Shown piece after piece: positions 36,966 to 45,935 of a DNA stretch of 64,000 nt. Position 1 is the first letter of the stretch. Each line of letters opens with the position of its first letter. The notes beneath the pieces are model-generated. The model searched no databases. It had not been told where the DNA came from and was given only the letters and a program-made list of their open reading frames with translations. Source of the stretch: Dyadobacter diqingensis (GTDB lineage: Bacteria; Bacteroidota; Bacteroidia; Cytophagales; Spirosomataceae). Location of the stretch: contig NZ_JAMXKF010000001.1 in assembly GCF_024220585.1 (NCBI RefSeq), positions 868,001 to 932,000 on the forward strand, in the 5' to 3' direction. Position numbers and translations under genes: made by a program.

Positions 36966-37376
36966 CTACTTAATCTTCATCCCGGGCACAAGCGGAACAG
37001 TATCAAGCAATTCCAGGGACTGGACCATATCTTTGGTACCATTCTTGTATTTCAGAAATTGCGTAGTTTGGATATGTGACTTGTAAGCAGCCGAATCCGC
37101 GTAGATTTCTAGTATCGTGATGTGATGCGGCTTTTGTCTGTCAGAAACCGCATACAAGGTTAGTACGCCAGGTTCAAGACGGATCGACTCCTCAATCTCT
37201 TCTTTCAGGGCCACTTTATAGTTTTCCAGCTGGGCCGGATCAACAACGATTTTGGCGATTCTTACCATCTGGGTTTTAGTTTGGCCGAAAGTATGTTCGG
37301 CAGACAGCAGGGCCAGAACACCTATCGCGAATAGCCGAAGCAACCGAAAGTTTCCAATGATAATTTTTACGCTCAT
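36966..37376 (-). CDS. exported ABM-domain protein (putative quinol monooxygenase)
   Basis: This 136-residue protein has a signal peptide (about 1-31, ending EHTFGQ). The remaining ~100 residues match the antibiotic-biosynthesis monooxygenase ferredoxin-like fold: VRIAKIVVDPAQLENYKVALKEEIEESIRLEPGVLTLYAV, then ITILEIYADSAAYKSHIQTTQFLKYK. YgiN-type members act on quinols, but many ABM proteins have no known substrate. Periplasmic export is common for Bacteroidota members. It is monocistronic. Confidence 0.82.
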   Translation of the reverse strand: MSVKIIIGNFRLLRLFAIGVLALLSAEHTFGQTKTQMVRIAKIVVDPAQLENYKVALKEEIEESIRLEPGVLTLYAVSDRQKPHHITILEIYADSAAYKSHIQTTQFLKYKNGTKDMVQSLELLDTVPLVPGMKIK

Positions 37377-37569
37377 TATATTTTGGATTAATCATGTTTG
37401 TTTAAAAATCAGCACATTACTCCTTTTCTTAACTAAGATACATCCTTTTCTGAGCCGTATGAGAAAAAACTTACGGCGTATTCTTTGTTTAAATAGCCGT
37501 AAAATTCAGGCATGGGATAAACACGATCAGCAGCAGAGACAATAATCACGAATCAAAACACAAGAAGAA

Positions 37570-37601
37570 TTGATTATAAAAGATGATTTTTCTTAACTTT
37601 G
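37570..37601 (+). promoter_or_regulatory. promoter of the aminotransferase gene
   Basis: TTG (37570-37572), 21 bases, then TAACTTTG (37594-37601), matching the Bacteroidota consensus, 28 bases before the ATG at 37629. Confidence 0.65.
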
Positions 37602-37628
37602 GACTACAATATGACCTTATAAAAACGC

Positions 37629-38873
37629 ATGGAATTCTTAAAAAGTCAGCGCCTCAACAATCTCAAATATGAAATTCGTGGGGCTACTTATGAAAAGGCA
37701 CTAGAGCTGGAAAGCCAGGGCTTCAAAATTCATAATCTGAATATTGGGAATCCCGCCCCTTTCGGTTTCGATTCCCCTGACGAAATTGTGCACGATATCA
37801 TCATGAATATCCGGAATGCACAAGGTTATTCTGATTCACGAGGATTGTTTTCGGCGCGTAAAGCGGTTATGCACTACACCCAGACAATCGGGATTCCGGA
37901 TGTCGAAATCAGCGACATTTTTATTGGAAACGGTGTAAGTGAGCTGATCCTGCTCTCTATGCAGGCCTTGCTGAATCCGGGTGACGAAATCCTTGTTCCT
38001 TCTCCTGACTATCCGCTATGGACGGCCGCAATCGCTTTGAGCGGTGGCAAACCGGTACATTACGTGTGTGATGAAGAGTCAGACTGGAACCCTGACCTGG
38101 AAGATATGGAAAGTAAGATCACTTCCCGTACCAAAGGTATCGTGCTGATCAACCCGAATAATCCGACAGGTGCGGTTTATGAAAAGGATGTGTTGAAGCG
38201 TATTGCAAAAATGGCAGAAGAACATGGTCTCATTATTTTTGCCGATGAGATCTATGACAAAATATTATACGATGGGGCGGTGCACCATCCAATGGGTACG
38301 CTTGTTTCTGAAACGCTTTGTGTTTCGTACGGCGGACTTTCTAAAAATTACCGTTCAGCAGGCTTCCGTGGCGGCTGGATGATCTTAAGCGGCGCCAAAC
38401 AAAGAGCCAAATCTTATGTTGAAGGGCTGTTGCTGCTGGCAAGTATGCGTCTTTGCGCAAACGTACCGACCCAATATGCAATTCAAACTGCCCTTGGCGG
38501 GTATCAGAGTATAAAGGAACTGGTTGTTCCAACCGGAAGATTACACAAACAGATGAATCTCGTTTATGACAGACTAACATCCATTCCCGGTATTACCTGC
38601 GTGAAACCGAAAGGTTCTTTATATGTTTTCCCAAAAATCGATCTTAAAAAATTCGGTTTACCGGGTGATGAAAAGTTCGTTTACGACTTATTGAGTGAGC
38701 AAAAAGTACTTGTGGTGGCCGGGACTGGTTTCAACTACATTACCGACGACCATTTCAGGATTGTTTTCCTGCCTACGATTGATGAACTGAATCAGGCCAT
38801 GGATAAGCTGGAATATTTCCTCGAAACCCGACGCGTCTTATCCACACGTACTGTCGAGGACATTATCGCCTGA
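37629..38873 (+). CDS. PLP-dependent aminotransferase (AlaA-like, class I)
   Basis: This 414-residue class I aminotransferase closely follows the alanine aminotransferase AlaA pattern: RGATYEKALELESQGFKIHNLNIGNPAPFGF at 18-48, GNGVSELILLSMQALL, VPSPDYPLWTAAI, LINPNNPTGAVY (substrate-carboxylate/PLP region), FADEIYDKI and the Schiff-base Lys in GLSKNYRSAGFRGGWM (K239). AlaA converts pyruvate and glutamate to alanine and 2-oxoglutarate; the family also has branched-chain and methionine activities. The motif before the Lys reads SYGGLSK rather than the more usual S-x-N-GLSK, a minor variation. Confidence 0.88.
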   Translation: MEFLKSQRLNNLKYEIRGATYEKALELESQGFKIHNLNIGNPAPFGFDSPDEIVHDIIMNIRNAQGYSDSRGLFSARKAVMHYTQTIGIPDVEISDIFIGNGVSELILLSMQALLNPGDEILVPSPDYPLWTAAIALSGGKPVHYVCDEESDWNPDLEDMESKITSRTKGIVLINPNNPTGAVYEKDVLKRIAKMAEEHGLIIFADEIYDKILYDGAVHHPMGTLVSETLCVSYGGLSKNYRSAGFRGGWMILSGAKQRAKSYVEGLLLLASMRLCANVPTQYAIQTALGGYQSIKELVVPTGRLHKQMNLVYDRLTSIPGITCVKPKGSLYVFPKIDLKKFGLPGDEKFVYDLLSEQKVLVVAGTGFNYITDDHFRIVFLPTIDELNQAMDKLEYFLETRRVLSTRTVEDIIA

Positions 38874-39010
38874 TTTGTAGCTTTGAGTAGTTAGAATTTA
38901 GCTATTGGCTTTTTTACGGCTGATAGCTATTTTTTTACCGACCATTTTGCAACTTAAATCCCTTATTAACCAGCCTATAACAAGCTAAAAGCTAATTACC
39001 TCCTAAACCT

Positions 39011-39805
39011 ATGGTCCAACAATCAGTATCAGAGCAGAAAAGACAGCGCCTTTTTCTTTTGCTCTGCGGAATCTTCCTGACCAATGCGCTCATCGCCGAA
39101 ATTATCGGAATGAAGATATTCTCTGTTGAAACACTGCTTGGCCTGCCCCCGGCGCAGTTGCTGATTGGTGGCGAAAAGCTTGATTTTAATATGACGGCTG
39201 GCGTTGTGAACTGGCCCGTTGTTTTTATTACCTCCGATATCATCAACGAATACTTCGGAACAAAAGGCGTAAAACGTATTTCTTACCTGACCGCCGGATT
39301 TATCGTTTATACCTTTATAACCATTTATTTCGCCACGCAACTTCCGCCTGCAAAATTCTGGTTAGATATCAACAGCACCGATGCTAACGGCAATCCGTTT
39401 AATATCAATGAAGCCTTTTTCAGGATTTTCAATCAGGGCCTGGGCATTATGATCGGCTCTATTGTGGCGTTCCTGCTGGGACAAATTCTGGATGTTTCGA
39501 TTTTTGCCTGGCTGCGCCGCCGTACCGGAAGTAAATATATCTGGCTTCGGGCGACGGGTTCCACCATGTTTTCTCAGCTGGTAGATAGTTTCGTCGTGTT
39601 AACCATTGCCTTTTACGTGTTTGGGAACTGGGATCTGAAACAGATATTCTCGGTAGGCAGTATCAATTATTTATACAAAGGCTGTATCGCCATCCTCTTG
39701 ACGCCGGTACTTTATATTGCTCATTATTTTATCGATCAGTACCTAGGAAAAGATTATGCAGAACAGTTATCGCATCATGCGGCGCATGATGGGGAGGTTT
39801 TGTAG
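39011..39805 (+). CDS. yhhQ: queuosine precursor transporter YhhQ (VUT family)
   Basis: This 264-residue polytopic protein has six or more predicted helices. Family motifs are NALIAEIIGMKIF (24-36), AGVVNWPVVFITSDIINEYFG (about 64-84), with the acid residue and conserved NEYFG, and TGSTMFSQLVDSFVVLTIAF (about 185-205). YhhQ/QPTR transporters import queuine precursors such as preQ0 or preQ1 for tRNA modification. A 10-residue insertion-rich loop (FWLDINSTDANGNPFNINEA) near 118-138 is periplasmic. It stands alone downstream of the aminotransferase after 137 bases. Confidence 0.9.
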   Translation: MVQQSVSEQKRQRLFLLLCGIFLTNALIAEIIGMKIFSVETLLGLPPAQLLIGGEKLDFNMTAGVVNWPVVFITSDIINEYFGTKGVKRISYLTAGFIVYTFITIYFATQLPPAKFWLDINSTDANGNPFNINEAFFRIFNQGLGIMIGSIVAFLLGQILDVSIFAWLRRRTGSKYIWLRATGSTMFSQLVDSFVVLTIAFYVFGNWDLKQIFSVGSINYLYKGCIAILLTPVLYIAHYFIDQYLGKDYAEQLSHHAAHDGEVL

Positions 39806-39951
39806 GTTTTTTAGTCAAACAGTATTATTAATATTTCCACATTTAGATCGACCCAAATTAAAACACCCCACTACATAGAGGAACACACATTAAAATAGTA
39901 CATTTAAAATTTCGCCTATTAAAAACTCATCCTCATATACAATTCAATATT

Positions 39952-40746
39952 ATGGATCAATGTTTTGTTATTCAACCTTTCGATAAAGGTAAATTTGATA
40001 AGAGGTTCAAAGATATATTTAAACCTGCCATCCAGCGAGGTAACTTAGACGCCTATAGAGTTGATGATGACCCTTCCTCAAGAATACCAATTGAAACGAT
40101 TGAACAAAACATAAGAGATTCAAGATTATGCTTTGCCGAAATAACAACCAATAATCCTAATGTTTGGTATGAATTAGGATTTGCTTTTGCGTTGAAAAAA
40201 GACGTAGTTATGGTTTCATGCGAGGATGAGAGAACAGAAGCGTTTCCATTTGACGTTAGACATAGAAATATTATTACATATCAAAGTTCTTCATCGAGCG
40301 ATTTCACTAGCTTATCCGAAAAAATAACAAAAAAGATTGAGGCTTATTTATTGAGCTCTGAAACCACAAAGACATTATCAATTTCTCCTGTGTTAGAAAC
40401 CGAAGGCTTAAGTACCATAGAGATTTCTGCACTCATCTTCATTTTAGAAAATCAACCGACCGAGCTTGATACATTAACTCTCTATCGGTTAATTGAGTTA
40501 ATGGAAAAAGCCGGTTTCACAAATGCAGCTACTAACGTAGCAACTAGAACATTAAAAAGAAAAGGAATGATTGACTTTGTTCGAGAGTCAGATTACCATG
40601 GGAATGAGTACAGCTCTTGCTTTTTAACTGAAAAAGGTGAGAAATGGTTAATAGATAATCAAGACAAAATTCGAATGCGCAAAGATCCGTCAATATCTAA
40701 AATAACAAACAATGTAAAGGAAGAGGATGACGAACTTCCGTTTTAG
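39952..40746 (+). CDS. orphan protein: NDT/TIR-like domain plus winged helix
   Basis: This 264-residue soluble protein is AT-rich compared with its neighbours. Residues 3-110 look like a nucleoside 2-deoxyribosyltransferase/TIR-like Rossmannoid fold: CFVIQPFD (4-11), RIPIETIEQNIRDSRLCFAEIT (44-65), NPNVWYELGFAFALKKDVVMV (68-88). The Glu of YELG (E74) sits where NDT enzymes carry the catalytic nucleophile. Residues about 150-235 look like a winged helix (EISALIFILENQPTELDTLTLYRLIELMEKAGF, RTLKRKGMIDFVRES, CFLTEKGEKWLIDNQ). The C-terminus is acidic (KEEDDELPF). The function is unknown; similar sensors and effectors occur in defence systems. This is inference. Confidence 0.55.
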   Translation: MDQCFVIQPFDKGKFDKRFKDIFKPAIQRGNLDAYRVDDDPSSRIPIETIEQNIRDSRLCFAEITTNNPNVWYELGFAFALKKDVVMVSCEDERTEAFPFDVRHRNIITYQSSSSSDFTSLSEKITKKIEAYLLSSETTKTLSISPVLETEGLSTIEISALIFILENQPTELDTLTLYRLIELMEKAGFTNAATNVATRTLKRKGMIDFVRESDYHGNEYSSCFLTEKGEKWLIDNQDKIRMRKDPSISKITNNVKEEDDELPF

Positions 40747-40840
40747 AAATAAATAATCACCTTAATTCATAATTGTGACAGTACAATAATGCCTTATTGT
40801 CAATATTAGATTTTCAAAACTTCGTAAGTGTGTTAATTAC

Positions 40841-40870
40841 CCGTCCGACGGTAAAAAAACCGTCGGACGG
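40841..40870. terminator. GC-rich hairpin 1 of a double terminator
   Basis: Arms CCGTCCGACGGT (40841-40852) and ACCGTCGGACGG (40859-40870) are perfectly complementary around an A6 loop. Lies between the NDT/TIR-like gene and the convergent methyltransferase. Confidence 0.8.
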
Positions 40871-40876
40871 TGGCGA

Positions 40877-40911
40877 ACCGGTCGGATGGCTTTTTCCGCC
40901 ATCCGACCGGT
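40877..40911. terminator. GC-rich hairpin 2 of a double terminator
   Basis: Arms ACCGGTCGGATGGC (40877-40890) and GCCATCCGACCGGT (40898-40911), 14 bp perfect, with a T-rich 7-base loop, followed by TAAAAAACA. It is six bases after hairpin 1 and related to it in sequence, so arms could also pair across hairpins. Confidence 0.8.
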
Positions 40912-40951
40912 AAAAAACATAACGAGAAACCTATCTCAAATCAAAAAAACA

Positions 40952-41707
40952 TCACCCAATAACCCGCCTCATATTATCCAGCATCACCGCCGTAGCAATT
41001 CCCACATTCAGCGACTCGGCCTCTCCTATTCTTGGAATTGTAATGCGATGTGTGACGAAAGACTCAACGCCTGCGCCGATTCCATTGGACTCATTACCCA
41101 TAACCACATAACCTCCTTCGGTTGAGAATCCGTGATCATATATGGAGTTGCCGTCCAGAAACGCGCCCAGGATATTTCTTCCGCTGGCGTGCGCTGTCAA
41201 AAACTCAGGAAGATTGGTATAATAAAGATTAACTCGGGTAAACGAACCTTTACTAGCCGCAACAACCTTCGGATTGTAAACATCTGTGGTATCCGCAGAA
41301 CAAATTATTTTTTTTATTCCGTACCAATCCGCGACACGAATGATCGTTCCAAGATTGCCAGGATCACGGATATCATCCAAAATCAATGCATACTCCTGCA
41401 TATCTGCGCTTAAAAAAACGTTATCTTTCGTCTTTGCCACCGCAAGGCAGGAATCATTGGTTTGGAATAAGCCAAGACCTTCAAGCTCTTTTGCCGTCAC
41501 AGTTTCGACAAGAGTTTTATGGTCAGATAAAATACTTGCGTATTTTTGCTGAAAATCCGGGGTAGATAATACGAATTCAATTTCAAACTCTGAATCCAGT
41601 AATTCAAGTACACTCTTAGCACCTTCAACGATAAACGCCTCATGAAGCTGACGGTACTTCTTGATTTTCAGAGAATTAATATATTTTATACGATTTTTAG
41701 ATAACAT
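40952..41707 (-). CDS. TrmH/SpoU-family RNA methyltransferase
   Basis: This 251-residue SPOUT methyltransferase has an N-terminal substrate-binding domain (FIVEGAKSVLELLDSEFEIEFVL, 25-47) and SpoU motifs LDDIRDPGNLGTIIRVADW, YVVMGNESNGIG and IPRIGEAESLNVGIATAVMLDNMRR. It probably methylates a ribose 2'-O in 23S rRNA or tRNA; the target cannot be told. It is distinct from the RlmB at 2037. Its ATG (41705-41707) overlaps by one base the TTG start of the divergent outer-membrane gene, so each promoter must lie in the other gene's 5' coding region. Confidence 0.88.
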   Translation of the reverse strand: MLSKNRIKYINSLKIKKYRQLHEAFIVEGAKSVLELLDSEFEIEFVLSTPDFQQKYASILSDHKTLVETVTAKELEGLGLFQTNDSCLAVAKTKDNVFLSADMQEYALILDDIRDPGNLGTIIRVADWYGIKKIICSADTTDVYNPKVVAASKGSFTRVNLYYTNLPEFLTAHASGRNILGAFLDGNSIYDHGFSTEGGYVVMGNESNGIGAGVESFVTHRITIPRIGEAESLNVGIATAVMLDNMRRVIG

Positions 41708-44187
41708 TGAATATTAGGTGTCGGGTTACATATTTCGGATATTTCTTCCTTTTCTTTTTGGGAGTGACAGGTTGTGCCCGTAAAACGAGTACTGAATCCG
41801 GCAACTACTTTCTTGGAAATTCTACTTTTAAAGGCAACAAGGTGATCAGTGACGATGACCTGGATGCCCTGATTCCGCAAAGACCCAACAGCCGTTTCCT
41901 CAGCTTACCAATTTTTCCGAAAGTTGGCATGTATCAGTTTGGCCAGCTGTTCTATAAAAAGGACGAAAAGCAACGGAAGGTCATTGAGGTCACACAAAAT
42001 TATCAGAAAGAATCGCGTTTACATGAAAATAATGTAAGACAATTAGAAAAGATTCAGAGAAGATATGCCAAAAAGCTCGCCAGAGCCCAAAAACGAGTCG
42101 ACGAAGGGAATTTCTGGATGCGTGTTTTAGGTGAAGCACCCGTGTATTATAATCAGAATGATATTGAAAAAAATACCGAAAAGATGCAAAAGTATCTTTA
42201 CAATAACGGTTTTTTTCAAAACACGGTCGGTTTCAAAACGGATACGACTTTCAAACGCATCCGGGTAAAATACCTGATCACAGAAAACCGCCCGGCCATA
42301 CTCGACCAGATATGCTATCAGGTTCGAAGCCCGTTAATCGACAGTCTTCTAAAAACCTCGACAAAGGATGCGGCGCTGGTCAGCAAAAAACGGTATGACG
42401 GGGATTCCTTCGAAGAGGAACGGGTACGGATAGAAACCCTGCTGCGTGACCAGGGCTATTTCGGGTTCTCACGTCAGAATGTTTCCTTCCTGATCAACGA
42501 CACCATCACAAAACCAAAAACGGACAGTTTGTTTAAAAGTGTCGATGTGAATGTGCGTGTCAGTTTGCCAACAAAAGAAATAAATCCGGTTCCATACACA
42601 GTCGAATCCGTACGTTTTGAAGTATTGCCGCCAGCTGGTTTACCGGATTCCCTTTTCAAAAAAGATACCTTGTATTCGCAAGGCATTCAATATATATTCG
42701 CTGACAAAAAATTTGCGCCCCGGATTCTTGATACAAAAATAAGAATGCGTCCGGGCGAACTTTACAGTCAGAAAAACGAACGGGATACGCAGCGCCAGCT
42801 TTCATTAACGGATCAGTTCAGGTTTGTCAATTACAATTTTGACTCCACCGGTCATAAAATCAAGGTTAGATATCAGGCCATTCCACTGGAAAAATATCAA
42901 ATTTCCGCCGATGTCGGACTGAACGTAATTCAGTTGCAGGGAGCTCCCGGGCCGTTCGCCAACCTTTCCTACAAAATCAGAAATGTTTTTAACGGACTGG
43001 AAAATTTTGAAGCCAACCTTCGTGGTGGTATAGAACTGGTACCCGGATTTGTAGAAAACGACGGTATTTACCGCAGTCAGGAAGTAGGTTTAAATACCTC
43101 TTTGACGTTTCCCCGCCTGCTGCTTCCTGTCCGCTCTTTGCAAAATAAATCTGCTTTGTATAATCCACGTACGCAGATCGGTTTGGGATATAACTATGTT
43201 GAAAGACCGGAATATACCCGCACCAACGTAAAAGTGGCTATGAGCTACTCATGGCAGCCGACCATAAAAACGATGTGGACGTTGTCATTCATTGATCTTA
43301 ATATACTCAATACGACCAAGTTGCAGGATAAATTTCAGAAGTTACTGGACGACCTGTTTATCCAAGGTAATAACCTAAAATACAGCTTTAACAGATCTTT
43401 TGTTTCCGATGTCAACCTGACGTTTGTTCATAATACCAACTCAATCATCGGTCCCCAAAAGAACGCTCACTATTTTCGTGCGTCGCTGGAATCGGGGGGA
43501 ACAACGCTGAATTTTCTGCCATCTCAGGAGAAGTGGATTAATAGTATATTTGGAAAAAGCGGAGATACTTTACAGTTCTACAAATATTTAAGAGGCAACA
43601 TTGATTTCCGTCGTTACTGGCCAACCGGAAGACGCTCGTCTTTTATTGCACGCATTAACACCGGCGCTATTTACAGTTATGGTGACAACAAGGTTCCTCC
43701 GTATGAAAAGTATTTTTTCGCCGGTGGTTCCAATAGTTTAAGAGCCTGGCTGCCCCGCCGTCTCGGACCCGGTTCCGCGGCTCCGCGTGTCACAAGTGAC
43801 AGCTCCAACTTATCCATCGAAGCTCCGGGGGAATTGCTGATTGAAGGAAATCTGGAATGGCGCGGACATCTGGCCAAATTCTTCGGTGACATTAACTATG
43901 CCTTGTTCATTGACGTTGGTAATGTGTGGAACCTGAGCAAAGTACCTGAGGCACAGGAAGCGCAAAAATTTAAAGCAAACTCGTTCTTTAAAGAAATTGC
44001 TGTCGGAACCGGTTTTGGTATCCGTTACGACTTATCGTTTTTCATTCTTCGTTTTGATTTCGGAACAAAAGTGTACGATCCCTACACCCAAAAATTTGTT
44101 CTTGACAAACTGCAATTCAGTAAACTTTTCAACCGCAGACAAGAAAACTTCCTGAACATCAACCTCGGCGTAGGTTACCCGTTCTAA
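41707..44187 (+). CDS. BamA/TamA-family outer membrane lipoprotein
   Basis: This 826-residue protein has a lipoprotein signal peptide (YFFLFFLGVTGC, C23). POTRA-like repeats occupy about 30-400 (YNNGFFQNTVGFKTD, LLRDQGYFGFSRQNV), and a C-terminal surface-antigen barrel contains the FFAGGSNSLRAWLPRRLGPGS-type lid-lock motif (RAW in place of RGY), ending LNINLGVGYPF. Members fold or secrete outer-membrane proteins. In-frame TAG at 41698 and no early ATG leave TTG 41707 as the start; it overlaps the divergent gene's start codon. In Bacteroidota this type (TamL-like) is commonly a lipoprotein. Confidence 0.85.
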   Translation: MNIRCRVTYFGYFFLFFLGVTGCARKTSTESGNYFLGNSTFKGNKVISDDDLDALIPQRPNSRFLSLPIFPKVGMYQFGQLFYKKDEKQRKVIEVTQNYQKESRLHENNVRQLEKIQRRYAKKLARAQKRVDEGNFWMRVLGEAPVYYNQNDIEKNTEKMQKYLYNNGFFQNTVGFKTDTTFKRIRVKYLITENRPAILDQICYQVRSPLIDSLLKTSTKDAALVSKKRYDGDSFEEERVRIETLLRDQGYFGFSRQNVSFLINDTITKPKTDSLFKSVDVNVRVSLPTKEINPVPYTVESVRFEVLPPAGLPDSLFKKDTLYSQGIQYIFADKKFAPRILDTKIRMRPGELYSQKNERDTQRQLSLTDQFRFVNYNFDSTGHKIKVRYQAIPLEKYQISADVGLNVIQLQGAPGPFANLSYKIRNVFNGLENFEANLRGGIELVPGFVENDGIYRSQEVGLNTSLTFPRLLLPVRSLQNKSALYNPRTQIGLGYNYVERPEYTRTNVKVAMSYSWQPTIKTMWTLSFIDLNILNTTKLQDKFQKLLDDLFIQGNNLKYSFNRSFVSDVNLTFVHNTNSIIGPQKNAHYFRASLESGGTTLNFLPSQEKWINSIFGKSGDTLQFYKYLRGNIDFRRYWPTGRRSSFIARINTGAIYSYGDNKVPPYEKYFFAGGSNSLRAWLPRRLGPGSAAPRVTSDSSNLSIEAPGELLIEGNLEWRGHLAKFFGDINYALFIDVGNVWNLSKVPEAQEAQKFKANSFFKEIAVGTGFGIRYDLSFFILRFDFGTKVYDPYTQKFVLDKLQFSKLFNRRQENFLNINLGVGYPF

Positions 44188-44282
44188 GAATTGATTCCGT
44201 AAAAAAATATTCGTCATTCTTTATTCATAATTTTTAATTCACTCCTGATTTAACTAATCTTAACACGCAAGTTCTCTGCCAG

Positions 44283-44316
44283 TTTGTCAGTTTTCACTGT
44301 TTTATTCGTAGCTTTG
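44283..44316 (+). promoter_or_regulatory. promoter of miaB
   Basis: TTTG (44283-44286), 22 bases, then TAGCTTTG (44309-44316), 91 bases before the miaB ATG. The spacing is at the long end of the accepted range. Confidence 0.55.
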
Positions 44317-44406
44317 CAGTTCGTACCCGGAACAAAACGTGGTCAGAAATCATTATTATAGTCACGCGGGAACAAAGAAATACAAACCGTTCAATTTCAC
44401 GGACAA

Positions 44407-45861
44407 ATGGAGAACAGAATTGCGGAGACCCTAAAAATATTAACCGATACGGATAAAGAGGCGTGTGAGACAGTGCGGGTTTCGGAAAATGAGCCAATAT
44501 CTAATAAAAAACGCTTATTCATTGAAAGTTACGGCTGCCAGATGAACTTCGCAGACAGCGAAATTGTAGCTTCTGTTATGCGTGAGGCTGGTTTTGCCAC
44601 CACTTCTGATGCAGAAAATGCAGATCTGGTTTTTCTCAATACCTGCGCAATACGTGACAACGCCGAGCAACGCGTAAGAACACGTCTGAAACAGCTTAAT
44701 GTTTATAAAAAGAAAAGACCGGGCATGCTTATCGGCGTGTTGGGCTGTATGGCGGAACGACTGAAAGCCAAACTTCTGGAAGAAGAGAAAATGGTTGATA
44801 TCGTGACAGGTCCGGATGCTTACCGTGATCTTCCCCGTTTGGTTGAAGAAGCGGAAACAGGTCAGAAAGGTGTTAACGTTTTCCTTTCCAGAGAGGAAAC
44901 TTACGCCGATATATCGCCGGTTCGCTTAAATTCCAACGGAATCACCGCCCTGATCTCCATCATGCGTGGCTGTGATAATATGTGCAGTTTCTGCGTGGTG
45001 CCTTATACGCGCGGACGGGAACGCAGCCGTGATGCCGAGTCCATCATTAAGGAAGCGCAGGATCTTTTTGCCGACGGCTATAAAGAAGTGACATTGCTCG
45101 GACAGAATGTCGACAGCTATAAATATGCAAACCCGAATGATCCTTCCGACATTGTTTCTTTTGCCAAATTGCTGGAAAAAGTAGCTTTGATCAGTCCGGA
45201 GCTACGTGTTCGTTTCAGCACCTCGCACCCGAAAGATATTACCGACGAAGTACTTTACACAATTAAAAAGTACGATAACATTTGCAAATACATTCACTTG
45301 CCTGCACAAAGCGGTAACAGTCGCGTGCTGGAAATCATGAACCGTACTTATACCCGTGAGTGGTATCTGGAAAGAATTGACGCCATCAGAAGAATTCTCG
45401 GAGATGAATGTGGAATTTCACATGATATGATCGCCGGATTTTGTACAGAAACAGAAGAAGAACATCAGGATTCATTGTCGCTTCTGGAATATGTTCGTTT
45501 TGATTTTGGCTACATGTTCTCCTATTCCGAGCGTCCGGGAACACCGGCAGCGAAGAAATTCACGGATGACATTCCTGCCGATATAAAACAACGACGCCTG
45601 GCAGAAATCATTGAAGTGCAGCAGCGAATCTCAACCGAACGTAATAAAAAGCTTGTCGGAACCATACAAAAGGTTTTGGTTGAAGGTACTTCCAAGCGTT
45701 CAGAAGCAGATTTTTCCGGAAGAAGCGACCAGAATAAAGTGGTTATTTTCCCAAGAGAAAACTTCAAAAAAGGTGATTACGTAGATGTTCTGATTACAGA
45801 AACTACTTCCGCAACATTACGTGGAAGGGCTGTGATTGAAGAAGAAGTGACACAATACTGA
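44407..45861 (+). CDS. miaB: tRNA-2-methylthio-N6-dimethylallyladenosine synthase MiaB
   Basis: This 484-residue radical SAM enzyme adds the 2-methylthio group to i6A37 of tRNA. The N-terminal UPF0004 domain carries the auxiliary cluster cysteines C44 (YGCQMNFAD), one in NTCAIRD and one in [10 protein letters not shown]. The radical SAM cluster is C189-x3-C193-x2-C196 ([19 protein letters not shown]). A C-terminal TRAM domain starts near residue 415 ([21 protein letters not shown]). The N-terminus is about 30 residues longer than in enteric MiaB, common in Bacteroidota. Confidence 0.96.
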   Translation: MENRIAETLKILTDTDKEACETVRVSENEPISNKKRLFIESYGCQMNFADSEIVASVMREAGFATTSDAENADLVFLNTCAIRDNAEQRVRTRLKQLNVYKKKRPGMLIGVLGCMAERLKAKLLEEEKMVDIVTGPDAYRDLPRLVEEAETGQKGVNVFLSREETYADISPVRLNSNGITALISIMRGCDNMCSFCVVPYTRGRERSRDAESIIKEAQDLFADGYKEVTLLGQNVDSYKYANPNDPSDIVSFAKLLEKVALISPELRVRFSTSHPKDITDEVLYTIKKYDNICKYIHLPAQSGNSRVLEIMNRTYTREWYLERIDAIRRILGDECGISHDMIAGFCTETEEEHQDSLSLLEYVRFDFGYMFSYSERPGTPAAKKFTDDIPADIKQRRLAEIIEVQQRISTERNKKLVGTIQKVLVEGTSKRSEADFSGRSDQNKVVIFPRENFKKGDYVDVLITETTSATLRGRAVIEEEVTQY

Positions 45862-45935
45862 TCAGAAATAAGATAGTCCGGTGCATTAACCAACAAAAGG
45901 CTTGTCGCTAAAAGCAGACAGCCAATCGCTATTTA

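Noticed and set aside
36763..37086. A 107-codon plus-strand open frame after the SusD gene
   Set aside because: It starts inside the terminator, overlaps the ABM gene on the other strand, and shows no signal peptide or family motif.
41132..41413. A 93-codon plus-strand open frame within the SpoU methyltransferase
   Set aside because: It is antisense to conserved SpoU motifs and has no domain of its own.
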